The notes below the pieces were generated by a model that was not told where the DNA came from, ran no database searches, and saw nothing but the letters and a program-made list of their open reading frames with translations. Shown one piece after another: positions 8,187 through 15,837 of a stretch of 21,347 nt of DNA. The translations under genes and the position numbers were made by a program. The stretch comes from CAZJGG01 sp964545475. Lineage in GTDB: Bacteria > Bacillota > Clostridia > Lachnospirales > JAISER01. The stretch lies in NCBI GenBank assembly GCA_964545475.1, contig CAZJGG010000053.1, positions 1-21,347 on the forward strand, in the 5' to 3' direction. Position 1 is the first letter of the stretch. Every line of letters starts with the position of its first letter.

Positions 8187-9461
8187 ATGAAGCTATTAAT
8201 TAAAAATGCATGTGTTGTAAATTACGATGAAGAACCGTGCATAAGGGATATTTATATAGAAAACGGTGTTATCTGCGAAATTTCTGAAAATTTAGATAAA
8301 GAGCTTGTTGTTTCAATTGATGCCCAGGGTAATTACGCAATCCCCGGTCTTTTTGATATGTTTTGTCAAATTGGAGAGCCGGGGAACGAACATAGAGAGG
8401 ATATAATTTCCGCTTCAAAAAGTGCGGCTAGGGGCGGATTTACCTCTATATCTTGCCTGCCGCTAACAAACCCGGTTATTGATAATAAAACTGTAGTAGA
8501 CTACTTAAATTTAAAAAGCAAAGCTGTTTCACTAGTTAATATATATCCCTACGGAAGCATGACAAAGGGCTGCAAAGGCGAAGAGCTTTCTGAAATTGGG
8601 CAAATGGTTCGGGCTGGGGTAGTTGCTGTTTCTGACGGCGGAAAAAGCATTGAAGATGCTTATTTAATGCGTAAAATTTTAGTATATTGCAGTATGTTTA
8701 ACATTCCTGTTATTACAATGTGTGATGTTAAAAGCATGACAGAGCAGGGAGCAATGAACAGAGGAAAAATTTCCACCCAAATAGGTATTACAGGCATTCC
8801 CAGAGAAGCAGAGGAAATTACCGCTTCCAGAAACATAATATTAACTAAATACTCTAAATCTAAACTGCATATAACCCACGTAAGTACAAGGGGAACAACA
8901 GATATTATAAACAATGCAAAAAAAGAGGGAGTTAAAGTTACGGCAGACACTTCTCCCCATTATTTTTGCCTTTCTGAAGAAATCGTGGAGTCGTATAATA
9001 CTCTTGCAAAAGTTAGACCGCCTTTGCGTACTAAGGATGATATTGAACGGATAAAACAAGGGCTTGTAGACGGAACAATAGACGTTATATGCTCCGGACA
9101 TACGCCGGAAACAATAACAAGCAAAATGTGTGAATTTGATAAGGCTGCTTACGGTATTTCCGCTTTGGAAACAGCGTTTTGTGCCAGTTATACAGAGCTT
9201 GTTAAAAATAATATTTTAACATTACCTCAGCTTGTTGAAAAAATGTCTAAAAAGCCGGCAGACATTTTAAATATAGAAAATAAAGGGGAAATACGAGTTG
9301 GTTTTGATGCGGATATTGTAATTTTCAGCGATAAAAAACCTTTTACAATAAGAGCTAAAGAATTTGCATCAAAAGCAAAATTTTCGCCTTTTGACGGCAT
9401 GAAAATGTTTGGTGAGGTTTTATATACAATTGTAAACGGTAAGGTTGTTTATTTAAAATAA
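8187..9461 (+). CDS. dihydroorotase-like amidohydrolase, metal site missing
   Basis: A 424-residue protein with the class I dihydroorotase/amidohydrolase fold: an N-terminal beta strand region, a TIM barrel and a closing C-terminal strand (VIFSDKKPFT, FDGMKMFGEVLYTIVNGKVVY). The zinc site is eroded. The HxH of strand 1 is Phe59-Cys60-Gln61 (PGLFDMFCQIGEPG). The barrel His of AHAED is Met178. The catalytic Asp of TDHAPH is Gly304 (SGHTPE). PNT is PLT. His231 (HITHVST) and Asp150 remain. It is probably a non-catalytic paralogue, comparable with the inactive PyrC' of pseudomonads that holds an ATCase together. The start is ATG 8187 with GAGGTGG; it follows the PyrB-like gene by 12 bases. Confidence 0.82.
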   Translation: MKLLIKNACVVNYDEEPCIRDIYIENGVICEISENLDKELVVSIDAQGNYAIPGLFDMFCQIGEPGNEHREDIISASKSAARGGFTSISCLPLTNPVIDNKTVVDYLNLKSKAVSLVNIYPYGSMTKGCKGEELSEIGQMVRAGVVAVSDGGKSIEDAYLMRKILVYCSMFNIPVITMCDVKSMTEQGAMNRGKISTQIGITGIPREAEEITASRNIILTKYSKSKLHITHVSTRGTTDIINNAKKEGVKVTADTSPHYFCLSEEIVESYNTLAKVRPPLRTKDDIERIKQGLVDGTIDVICSGHTPETITSKMCEFDKAAYGISALETAFCASYTELVKNNILTLPQLVEKMSKKPADILNIENKGEIRVGFDADIVIFSDKKPFTIRAKEFASKAKFSPFDGMKMFGEVLYTIVNGKVVYLK

Positions 9462-9462
9462 T

Positions 9463-9730
9463 GTTATACTCCTTAACCACATAAAATAGCACTGCCTTGC
9501 GGCGAATTTTATAGCTATTTGCAAAAGCATAAACAGCTATGTTCGTGGAAACAGCGGTGAAACGTTTGCTGTTTCCACTCCACACCTGTTAATGTTTTGT
9601 CAAATTGCTCTATTTGTGGACTACGTCATCAACTTCTTGTGTGCCGCTAGCACACGGCGTCGTCTCTTCCTTGCCACAAGCAAAATTTGCTCGCAACTCA
9701 GTACTGTTTTATATGGTTAAGAAGTATAAC
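9463..9730. mobile_element. 268-bp non-coding element with 24-bp terminal inverted repeats (MITE-like)
   Basis: The ends, 9463-9486 and 9707-9730, are inverted repeats matching at 22 of 24 positions. Inside lie several hairpins: an 11-bp perfect stem at 9545-9578, a 6-bp GTGTGC/GCACAC stem at 9639-9655 and AGCAAAATTTGCT at 9679-9691. No transposase or convincing gene is inside. The element begins one base after the stop codon of the dihydroorotase-like gene. No clear target duplication is visible. It fills most of the 354-base gap before fliW; the rest holds the fliW promoter. Confidence 0.65.
9514..9610. repeat. 97-bp dispersed structured repeat, copy 1
   Basis: This stretch matches 20096-20192 at 92 of 97 positions without gaps. 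It folds into an imperfect hairpin: an outer stem (about 9514-9536 with 9586-9608) and a perfect 11-bp inner stem (9545-9555 with 9568-9578). Copy 1 is embedded in the larger inverted-repeat element. Confidence 0.8.
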
Positions 9731-9740
9731 TCGGATATAA

Positions 9741-9769
9741 TTGTAAAAGTTTTTAATATATGATACGAT
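9741..9769 (+). promoter_or_regulatory. candidate sigma-A promoter for fliW-csrA
   Basis: TTGTAA at 9741-9746 and TACGAT at 9764-9769 are separated by 17 bases, in an A+T-rich stretch just right of the inverted-repeat element. The fliW start is 46 bases beyond the -10 box. I saw no sigma-D-type GCCGATAA box here. Confidence 0.5.
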
Positions 9770-9815
9770 ATAAATATAGTATTATAGTATTTTTTCGGTT
9801 AAAGGGAGGCTTAAT

Positions 9816-10274
9816 ATGCTGTTTGAGACAAAAAATTTCGGTGAAATTGAATTTGATGAAGATAAAGTAATAACATTTAACGAGGGTTTGCCCGGGTTTG
9901 ATTATTGTAAAAGATTTTTGCTTATTAACGAAGAGAAAGACGAAAAAACTGAAAAAGACGAGCCTTTTAAGTGGTTGCAATCTGTAGACGACGGCGACGT
10001 TGCTTTTGTGCTTATGGATGTTTTTGCCGTTATGCCGGATTACGACCCTTTAATTAACTCCGAAGAGATTGAGGATTTAGGCGAATATAAACCGGAGGAC
10101 TTAATTGTTTACAACATTACGGTTATTCCTGAAGAAGTGGAGAAGTTAAGCGTAAATTTAAAAGCTCCGGTTGTTATAAATTCCGCAACAAAACTTGGTA
10201 AGCAGGTTATTGCTAATAATGAGGAATATCCTATTCGTTACCACATTTTTGAAGAGCTTAAAAAAATAAGGTAG
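9816..10274 (+). CDS. fliW: flagellar assembly factor FliW
   Basis: A cytoplasmic 152-residue protein with the FliW family pattern: FGEIEFDEDKVITFNEGLPGFD at the N-terminus, FKWLQSVDDGDVAFVLMDVF in the middle and VNLKAPVVINSATKLGKQVI near the C-terminus. In Bacillota FliW binds CsrA and flagellin, so that CsrA represses flagellin translation only until flagellin is exported. GGGAGG lies at 9804-9809. The csrA gene follows after 8 bases, the standard pairing. No flagellin or hook gene is in this window. Confidence 0.95.
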   Translation: MLFETKNFGEIEFDEDKVITFNEGLPGFDYCKRFLLINEEKDEKTEKDEPFKWLQSVDDGDVAFVLMDVFAVMPDYDPLINSEEIEDLGEYKPEDLIVYNITVIPEEVEKLSVNLKAPVVINSATKLGKQVIANNEEYPIRYHIFEELKKIR

Positions 10275-10282
10275 GTGTTTAG

Positions 10283-10498
10283 ATGCTCGCGTTAACACGC
10301 AAAAAAGGCGAATCAATTATAATCGGAGATAATGTTGAGGTTTTGGTTATATCAATTCAAGGTGAGCAAGTTAAGCTTGGCATTGTTGCGCCAAAAACCA
10401 TTTCCGTTCACAGAAAAGAGATTTATGACCAAATAAAGCTTGAAAATGAAGAAGCGGTAAAAAATACCGTTGTATCCATAAAAGATATATTAAAATAG
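10283..10498 (+). CDS. csrA: carbon storage regulator CsrA (RNA-binding)
   Basis: A 71-residue homodimeric RNA-binding translational regulator. It begins MLALTRKKGESIIIGDNVEV, contains VKLGIVAPKTISVHRKEIY and ends in a short helix and tail, the complete family pattern. It binds GGA-containing hairpins at ribosome sites, and its activity is antagonised by FliW encoded immediately upstream. AAGGTAGGTG precedes the ATG and overlaps the fliW stop. The next gene starts within 10 bases, so the operon continues. Confidence 0.96.
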   Translation: MLALTRKKGESIIIGDNVEVLVISIQGEQVKLGIVAPKTISVHRKEIYDQIKLENEEAVKNTVVSIKDILK

Positions 10499-10507
10499 GT
10501 GAATAAA

Positions 10508-11377
10508 ATGACATATGAGGGAAATATATTTAGACCTCCCAGCGAGGCTTACAGCTTATTAATTCAAGTTACTATTGGCTGTTCTCATAATAAATGCACA
10601 TTTTGCAGTATGTATAAAGACAAAAAGTTTAAAATCCGCCGTTTAGAGGATATAAAGGCGGATTTGGAAGAATGCGCAAGAAAATATCAAAAATACGACC
10701 GAATATTTTTGTGTGATGGAAACGCCCTTATTATGAAAACAGAGGATTTAGTTCAAATTCTTAAATGGATAAAAGAGTTATTTCCTAACGTTGAAAGAAT
10801 CGGCGCTTATGCCCAGCCTAAAGACATTTTGCTTAAAACAACGGAAGAATTAAAAACCCTTTACGATTTGGGGTTAAAAATATTATATGTAGGGCTTGAA
10901 TCCGGCAGTGATGAAGTTCTTAACCTTGTTGAAAAAGGCGTTACTAAAGAGCAAATGATTGAGTGCGCAAAAATATTGAAACCCTCCGGCATAAAATCCA
11001 GTATAATGGTAATAACAGGGCTTGGGGGGCAGGAGCATTGGCAGTCTCACGCTTATGAAACTGCGGAAGTTTTAAACCAAATGCAGCCGGATTATTTAGG
11101 GCTTTTGGCGCTTATGGTAGAGCGGAATACAAAGCTTTATGACGATATTAAAAACGGAAGCTTTAAACTTTTAACACCTAAGCAGATTGTTGTTGAAATG
11201 AAAGAAATGGTAAAAGGGCTAGAGCTTAACAACTGCTTGTTTTCAAGCATACACGCCTCAAATTATATAAATTTAAGAGGCGTTTTGCCGGGGGATAAGC
11301 AAAGGCTTTTAAGCGAGCTTGATTTTTATTTGGAAAACGAAAGGTATTACAAGCCGGAGGGCGCAAGACTGCTGTAG
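10508..11377 (+). CDS. radical SAM protein with CX4CX2C motif
   Basis: A 289-residue radical SAM enzyme of unknown substrate. The iron-sulfur motif is Cys25-x4-Cys30-x2-Cys33 (GCSHNKCTFC), one residue wider than the usual CX3CX2C. It is followed by barrel elements resembling B12-binding/Elp3-like radical SAM proteins: DRIFLCDGNALIM, LYVGLESGSDEVL and MVITGLGG. No B12-binding, SPASM or TRAM domain is attached. ATG 10508 is preferred over GTG 10499 because TAGGTGA, at the end of csrA, is a usable ribosome site. It lies in the run fliW-csrA-radical SAM-dipeptidase-aminotransferase; a functional link to motility is not evident. Confidence 0.85.
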   Translation: MTYEGNIFRPPSEAYSLLIQVTIGCSHNKCTFCSMYKDKKFKIRRLEDIKADLEECARKYQKYDRIFLCDGNALIMKTEDLVQILKWIKELFPNVERIGAYAQPKDILLKTTEELKTLYDLGLKILYVGLESGSDEVLNLVEKGVTKEQMIECAKILKPSGIKSSIMVITGLGGQEHWQSHAYETAEVLNQMQPDYLGLLALMVERNTKLYDDIKNGSFKLLTPKQIVVEMKEMVKGLELNNCLFSSIHASNYINLRGVLPGDKQRLLSELDFYLENERYYKPEGARLL

Positions 11378-11417
11378 CAATTTGAATCAAAAAATTCCTA
11401 TACAAGGGGAGATAAAT

Positions 11418-12344
11418 GTGTTTTTTATTGATGGTCATAACGATACAATTATTGAGATTGAAAGAAGCAAACAGCCTTTTTATTCAAGCGAAGGGCACAT
11501 AAGCATAGAAAAGCTTTTAAATTACGAAAGCCCTGCACTTTTTTTTGCTGTTTATTTGAACAATCAGAGAGTTGAAAATGCCTATGAAAGTGCCATGAAT
11601 TTGATTAAATATTTTAAAGCGGAAGTTGAAGCAAACAGCAAATACATAGCTCATGCAACAAATTATAATCAGTTAATGGAAAATAGAAAAAACAATAAAA
11701 TAAGCGCATTTCTTGCCCTTGAGGGGGGAGAGCCGCTAGAGGGAAACATAGATAAGCTTTATGAATTTTATGACCTTGGAATAAGGCTTGTTACCCTTAC
11801 TTGGAGCAGGCGGAATGCTCTAGGCGCAGGGGTTAACACAGAAGGCGACCAAGGGCTTACAGATTTTGGCAAACAGGTTGTTAAAGAAATGAATAAGCTT
11901 GGAATGATTGTAGACATTTCTCATTTATCCGAGAAAGGTTTTTGGGATGTTTATGATATAGCGGAAAGACCATTTATTGCTTCACACTCTAACTGTTTGA
12001 AGGTGTGCTCATCTCCAAGAAATTTAACTCATGATCAAATTAAAGCTTTAGCCGAAAAGAAGGGGCTTATGTCTTTATGTTTCTACAGCCAGTTTTTAAA
12101 CGGAACAGACAGTTCAACAATTGACGATGTTTTAAGGCATGTAGACCATGTATTGAATATTGCCGGGGACGATTTTATAGGGCTTGGAAGCGATTTTGAC
12201 GGGGCGGAGGACATGTGTATTGATGTTCCAAATGTTACAGGGTACAAAAAGCTTTATGATTCGCTTTTAAAAGGTTACGGTCAAACCGTTGCTGATAAGA
12301 TATTTTATGAAAATTACTTGAAAATCATCAAAGAAGGACTGTGA
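11418..12344 (+). CDS. membrane dipeptidase, peptidase family M19
   Basis: A 308-residue zinc dipeptidase of the renal dipeptidase family, which cleaves dipeptides, including some with D-residues. The binuclear metal ligands are in place: His7 and Asp9 (DGHND), Glu102 (ALEGGEP), His169 (DISHLSEKGFWD) and His190 (SHSN), plus SSPRNLTHDQIK and Asp259 in GSDFDG. No signal peptide is seen, so it is probably cytoplasmic. GTG 11418 is the likely start: AAGGGGAG lies about 8 bases upstream and the DGHND motif then falls near the N-terminus as in the family. Upstream in-frame residues overlap the radical SAM gene and look non-native. Confidence 0.92.
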   Translation: MFFIDGHNDTIIEIERSKQPFYSSEGHISIEKLLNYESPALFFAVYLNNQRVENAYESAMNLIKYFKAEVEANSKYIAHATNYNQLMENRKNNKISAFLALEGGEPLEGNIDKLYEFYDLGIRLVTLTWSRRNALGAGVNTEGDQGLTDFGKQVVKEMNKLGMIVDISHLSEKGFWDVYDIAERPFIASHSNCLKVCSSPRNLTHDQIKALAEKKGLMSLCFYSQFLNGTDSSTIDDVLRHVDHVLNIAGDDFIGLGSDFDGAEDMCIDVPNVTGYKKLYDSLLKGYGQTVADKIFYENYLKIIKEGL

Positions 12345-12348
12345 TAAA

Positions 12349-13551
12349 ATGGAATTATCTTTAAGAGCCTGTAAAGTTAGGGAATCCTCCACTCTTGCAA
12401 TTTCCGCAAGGGCTAAAGCTTTAAAGCAAAGCGGAGTTGATATAATCAGCTTTACAGCAGGCGAACCGGATTTTAATACCCCTGAGCATATTAATAATGC
12501 CGCTGTAAAAGCTATGCAAGAGGGGTTTACAAAATATACACAGGTTTCCGGCATTGAGGAGCTTAAAAAGGCAATTTGCAAAAAGCTTAAAGATGACAAC
12601 TCTCTTGATTACGAGCCAAGCCAAATTATTGTGTCTACCGGGGCTAAACAATGTATTTTTAATACTTTTTGTGCAATTTTAAACGATGGGGACGAAGTTT
12701 TAATTCCTGCTCCTCATTGGAACAGTTACTGCGAAATTATTAAGCTTTGCGGCGGTGTTCCTGTAACAATTTACACAAAGCCGGAAAACGGCATGAAAAT
12801 TGTAAAAAGCCAGCTTGAAGAAGCTCTGACTAGCAAAACAAAAGCAATAATAATTAATACGCCTACAAACCCAACCGGCATTGTTTACACTAAAGAAGAG
12901 CTTCAAATGATTGCAGACTTCGCTTGTAAAAACGATATATTTGTTCTTTCAGACGAAATATATGAAAAGCTTATTTACAATGAAAGTATGCCTCATGTAA
13001 GCATTGCTTCCTTAAACGAGGATATTTATAAAAGGACTATTGTTATAAACGGTTTTTCTAAAACATATTCTATGACGGGCTGGCGTGTTGGATACAGCGC
13101 ATGTTCTAAAGAGCTTGCCGAAATATTTAACAATTTGCAAAGCCATATTACTGCCAATGTAAACTCTATTGCGCAAAAAGCGGCTTTAAGCGCTTTAACA
13201 GAAAGCCAACAATGTGTTGAGGACATGAAGCAGGAATTTAAAAGGCGTAAAGATTATATGTTTAAAAGGGTTTCAAATATATCATGGTTTGACCCGGTTG
13301 AACCCCATGGTGCATTTTACATTTTTGTAGACATTTCAAAGCTTTGTGGTAAGCAAATAAACGGAAAAGAAATTACTGATGGAAATACTTTTTCTGAAAT
13401 ATTGTTAAGTGAATGCAATGTAGCTGTTGTGCCGGCCATTGATTTTGGTTATCCAAAATGTATACGGTTTTCTTTTTCAACATCTATGGACAATATTGAA
13501 AAAGGGCTTGACAGAATTGAGAAGGCTCTTAGCAAAATGAATTTAAGTTAG
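12349..13551 (+). CDS. pyridoxal-phosphate aminotransferase, aspartate aminotransferase type
   Basis: A 400-residue fold-type I aminotransferase. Residues visible: FTAGEPDFNTPEHI near the N-terminus, NTPTNPTG (cofactor-binding Asn), LSDEIYEKLIY (Asp pairing with the pyridine nitrogen), Lys238 in NGFSKTYSMTGWRVGY that carries pyridoxal phosphate, and RFSFSTS (carboxylate-binding Arg). Closest by pattern to the AspAT Ib group; the exact amino donor cannot be fixed. It starts 4 bases after the dipeptidase stop with GAAGGA about 11 bases upstream, so the two are co-transcribed. A terminator follows directly. Confidence 0.9.
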   Translation: MELSLRACKVRESSTLAISARAKALKQSGVDIISFTAGEPDFNTPEHINNAAVKAMQEGFTKYTQVSGIEELKKAICKKLKDDNSLDYEPSQIIVSTGAKQCIFNTFCAILNDGDEVLIPAPHWNSYCEIIKLCGGVPVTIYTKPENGMKIVKSQLEEALTSKTKAIIINTPTNPTGIVYTKEELQMIADFACKNDIFVLSDEIYEKLIYNESMPHVSIASLNEDIYKRTIVINGFSKTYSMTGWRVGYSACSKELAEIFNNLQSHITANVNSIAQKAALSALTESQQCVEDMKQEFKRRKDYMFKRVSNISWFDPVEPHGAFYIFVDISKLCGKQINGKEITDGNTFSEILLSECNVAVVPAIDFGYPKCIRFSFSTSMDNIEKGLDRIEKALSKMNLS

Positions 13552-13596
13552 ATAAAAAATGGCTTATCCCAATCATAGGGTAAGCCATTTTTTATC
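13551..13596. terminator. bidirectional Rho-independent terminator between convergent genes
   Basis: A stem of about 18-19 bp with one wobble pair (GATAAAAAATGGCTTATCC against GGGTAAGCCATTTTTTATC) flanks a short loop around AATCATA. The A-run on one side and T-run on the other let it stop transcription from both the aminotransferase (+) and the AraC gene (-). Confidence 0.92.
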
Positions 13597-14428
13597 CAAC
13601 GAAGATGCTAGTTGCCGTTTGTCTGTATTCCCGAGGGGTTTTGCCTATTACTGATTTAAAAACAAAGTCAAAACGAGATGCTGAACTAAAACCAAGTTCT
13701 TGGGATATGCTTGAAATTGAGTATTTTGACTGGGCTAACATTTTACAAGCCTGTTTTAGTCTTAAAAGCATTATGTAGTCGTAAAACGTTAGTCCCATAA
13801 CTTTTTTAAAATAGGTGCAAAAATATGTTTTGTTCATTCCGCATATGTTCGCTGTTTCCGCAAGGGTTATGCTTTTATTATAATTTTCTCCTATAAAATC
13901 AAGGCATTTCTTAATTTTTGAGTAGTTGTTTATAAAAGTATTGTAATTATCATTACTTTCGTATTTTTGACTGTATTCCCTTACTAGTAATGTTAGTAGG
14001 GCTAGAAGGTAGGAATGAACAGAAATCCTGTATGTAAAATCTTGTTTTTCCCATTCGGTTTTAATATTGTTTATAATGCTAAGTAATTCAAAATATTTAA
14101 TACTATTATAATTAATAAGGTTTTCAAAAAAAAGCGGTATATTATATAAACTGCCGGCGGAAATGAAATTAAGGTCAAACGAGATAGAAATAAGTGTTAT
14201 TGAGGTATAATCCAAAAACCTGTATCTTTGCATTGTATTTATATTTACTATGTCTCCAGGGTTAAGGCTGTAAATAGTGTCTTCGATTATTATGTCGCAA
14301 TTGCCATTTTCTATATAAATGACTTTAATAAAGTTGTTGAATTGTAATAAATTGTTATGCTTAAGCAAAGGTTTTGCATAAGTATAAGATACTTCAACGG
14401 GAAATTCTTTTGATAATATATTAAACAT
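13592..14428 (-). CDS. AraC-family transcriptional regulator
   Basis: A 278-residue regulator. The N-terminal half is a cupin-like ligand pocket (IYIENGNCDIIIEDTIYSLNPGDIVNINTMQRYRF, in part). The C-terminal ~100 residues carry the two helix-turn-helix units of AraC proteins (LAETANICGMNKTYFCTYFKKVMG, and ISSISQELGFSSASRFDFVFKSVIGKTPREYRQ, quoted in part). It is divergent from the DUF3798-ABC operon and is the likely local activator, with the imported compound as a plausible effector (inference). AAAGGTGG lies at 14436-14443 before the ATG. The gene is more A+T-rich than its neighbours. Confidence 0.92.
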   Translation of the reverse strand: MFNILSKEFPVEVSYTYAKPLLKHNNLLQFNNFIKVIYIENGNCDIIIEDTIYSLNPGDIVNINTMQRYRFLDYTSITLISISFDLNFISAGSLYNIPLFFENLINYNSIKYFELLSIINNIKTEWEKQDFTYRISVHSYLLALLTLLVREYSQKYESNDNYNTFINNYSKIKKCLDFIGENYNKSITLAETANICGMNKTYFCTYFKKVMGLTFYDYIMLLRLKQACKMLAQSKYSISSISQELGFSSASRFDFVFKSVIGKTPREYRQTATSIFVG

Positions 14429-14470
14429 GTAATATCCACCTTTGTAAGTTGACCTGTTTGTTGTATAATA

Positions 14471-14499
14471 AGTATAAGTTATACATTATAAGATGTCAA
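14471..14499 (-). promoter_or_regulatory. sigma-A promoter for araC-family gene with overlapping palindrome
   Basis: Read on the - strand, TTGACA (14494-14499) and TATACT (14471-14476) are 17 bases apart, leaving a leader of about 36 bases before the ATG. The perfect palindrome GTATAAGTTATAC (14472-14484) covers the -10 box and part of the spacer. TATAAT and ATTATA arms flank it (14464-14469 and 14485-14490). Confidence 0.65.
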
Positions 14500-14533
14500 G
14501 TTCAATAACTAAAAGAATTATGATGAGATTTAA

Positions 14534-14562
14534 TTGACAATTTTTATATATTAATATAGAAT
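14534..14562 (+). promoter_or_regulatory. sigma-A promoter for DUF3798-ABC operon
   Basis: TTGACA (14534-14539) and TAGAAT (14557-14562) with a 17-base spacer: a near-consensus promoter. Transcription would start near 14569, so the lipoprotein must start at the ATG at 14597 rather than at any upstream codon. Confidence 0.75.
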
Positions 14563-14596
14563 GTAATTGTATATTATTAAATTAAGGAGGCTTTTT

Positions 14597-15829
14597 ATGA
14601 AGAAAATAGTGGCTATAGTTTTGACTTGTACACTACTTATCGGCATTGCCGGTTGCAGTGGTAGTCAGCCCGCATCCTCTTCGCAGCAAACTGGTTCTGA
14701 AGAACAGAAAGCTGATGACAACATTGATAATACACAAAATGATCAGCATGCAGCAGCTCCGGAATCCGCCGATGGGGCGTCAGGAGGTGGTAAAGTAGCA
14801 ATTATTACTAACACAGTTTCCCAAAACGAAGAAGAATATCGTTCGGCGCAGGAAATGGTCAGCAAATACGGAGGCAGAATTGTTCACGTTACATGGCCGG
14901 ATAACTTTATGCAGGAGCAGGAACAAGTTATTAGTATAGTGAGTCGTCTTGCTTCTAACCCTGAAATTAAAGGTCTTGTACTTAATCAAGCTGTTCCCGG
15001 ATCAAATGCCGCAGTTGATAAACTTCTTGAAACAAGAGATGATATTTTTATAGTTTACGTGACACCTCAAGAAAACCCACCAGACGTTGCTCAAAGAGCT
15101 CAAATTATTATCCAGCCCGACGAACTTGAAATGGGTAATCAAGTACCTGTTCAAGCGAAAAAAATGGGAGCAAAAACTTTAGTACACTACTCATTCCCAA
15201 GACATATGTCCCAGCCACTCCTTTCCTCAAGAAGAGACCTAATGAAAGCAAAATGTGAAGAAATTGGAATAGAATTTGTTGATGCAACTGCTCCAGACCC
15301 AACAAGTGATGTTGGCGTTCCGGGGGCACAACAGTTTATTTTAGAAGACGTGATTAAAATGGTTGATAAGTACGGTAAAGACACTGCATTTTTCTCAACA
15401 AACTGTGCAATGCAAATTCCTCTTATTAAAGCTGTTGTAGACACAGGGGCTATTTATCCTCAGCCTTGCTGCCCTTCTCCATACCATGGCTTCCCGGCTG
15501 CTTTAGGTATTGAATCCAACACGGAAGCGCCGGATAACCTTCAATATGTTATTGACGAAACAAAACGTATTGTAGCTGAAAAAGGTGAAACAGGAAGACT
15601 TTCCACATGGCCTGTTCCGATTGCTATGATGGCTACTGTTGCCGGTACTGAATATGCTATGAAGGTTATCGACGGGGAAGTGCCGTTTGACAAACTTGAC
15701 AAAGCAGTATTGGAACAAAGCATGTCTGATTATGCAAAAACTTCCGTTACAACCAACCCTTATGTTGACGAAAACGGAAACGAATACCCAACTTACTTAT
15801 TTGTTTTAATGGACTTCTTAACATATTAA
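14597..15829 (+). CDS. DUF3798 lipoprotein, substrate-binding component of ABC importer
   Basis: A 410-residue lipoprotein. The signal peptide runs to the lipobox IAGC with Cys20 as the lipid-attachment site. A Ser/Gln/Asp-rich linker (about 21-58) precedes a two-lobed periplasmic-binding-protein-like domain beginning GKVAIITNTVSQNEEEYRSA. Family-like stretches include VTWPDNFMQEQEQ, VHYSFPRHMSQPLLS and PQPCCPSPYHGFPAALGIE with a Cys pair. I assign it to DUF3798 by these motifs from memory. It is followed by a sugar/nucleoside-type ATPase and two permeases, so it most likely delivers their substrate; the ligand is unknown. GGAGG lies at 14586-14590 before the ATG. It would be processed by LspA. 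Confidence 0.85.
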   Translation: MKKIVAIVLTCTLLIGIAGCSGSQPASSSQQTGSEEQKADDNIDNTQNDQHAAAPESADGASGGGKVAIITNTVSQNEEEYRSAQEMVSKYGGRIVHVTWPDNFMQEQEQVISIVSRLASNPEIKGLVLNQAVPGSNAAVDKLLETRDDIFIVYVTPQENPPDVAQRAQIIIQPDELEMGNQVPVQAKKMGAKTLVHYSFPRHMSQPLLSSRRDLMKAKCEEIGIEFVDATAPDPTSDVGVPGAQQFILEDVIKMVDKYGKDTAFFSTNCAMQIPLIKAVVDTGAIYPQPCCPSPYHGFPAALGIESNTEAPDNLQYVIDETKRIVAEKGETGRLSTWPVPIAMMATVAGTEYAMKVIDGEVPFDKLDKAVLEQSMSDYAKTSVTTNPYVDENGNEYPTYLFVLMDFLTY

Positions 15830-15837
15830 CAAATTAA

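Noticed and set aside
7260..9461. Ordinary pyrBC pyrimidine operon
   Set aside because: Catalytic and metal ligands are missing in both proteins and no other pyr gene is nearby.
9355..9585. 76-codon - strand frame crossing from the PyrC-like gene into the inverted-repeat element
   Set aside because: It spans a gene end and a repeat, has no motif and no plausible start signal.
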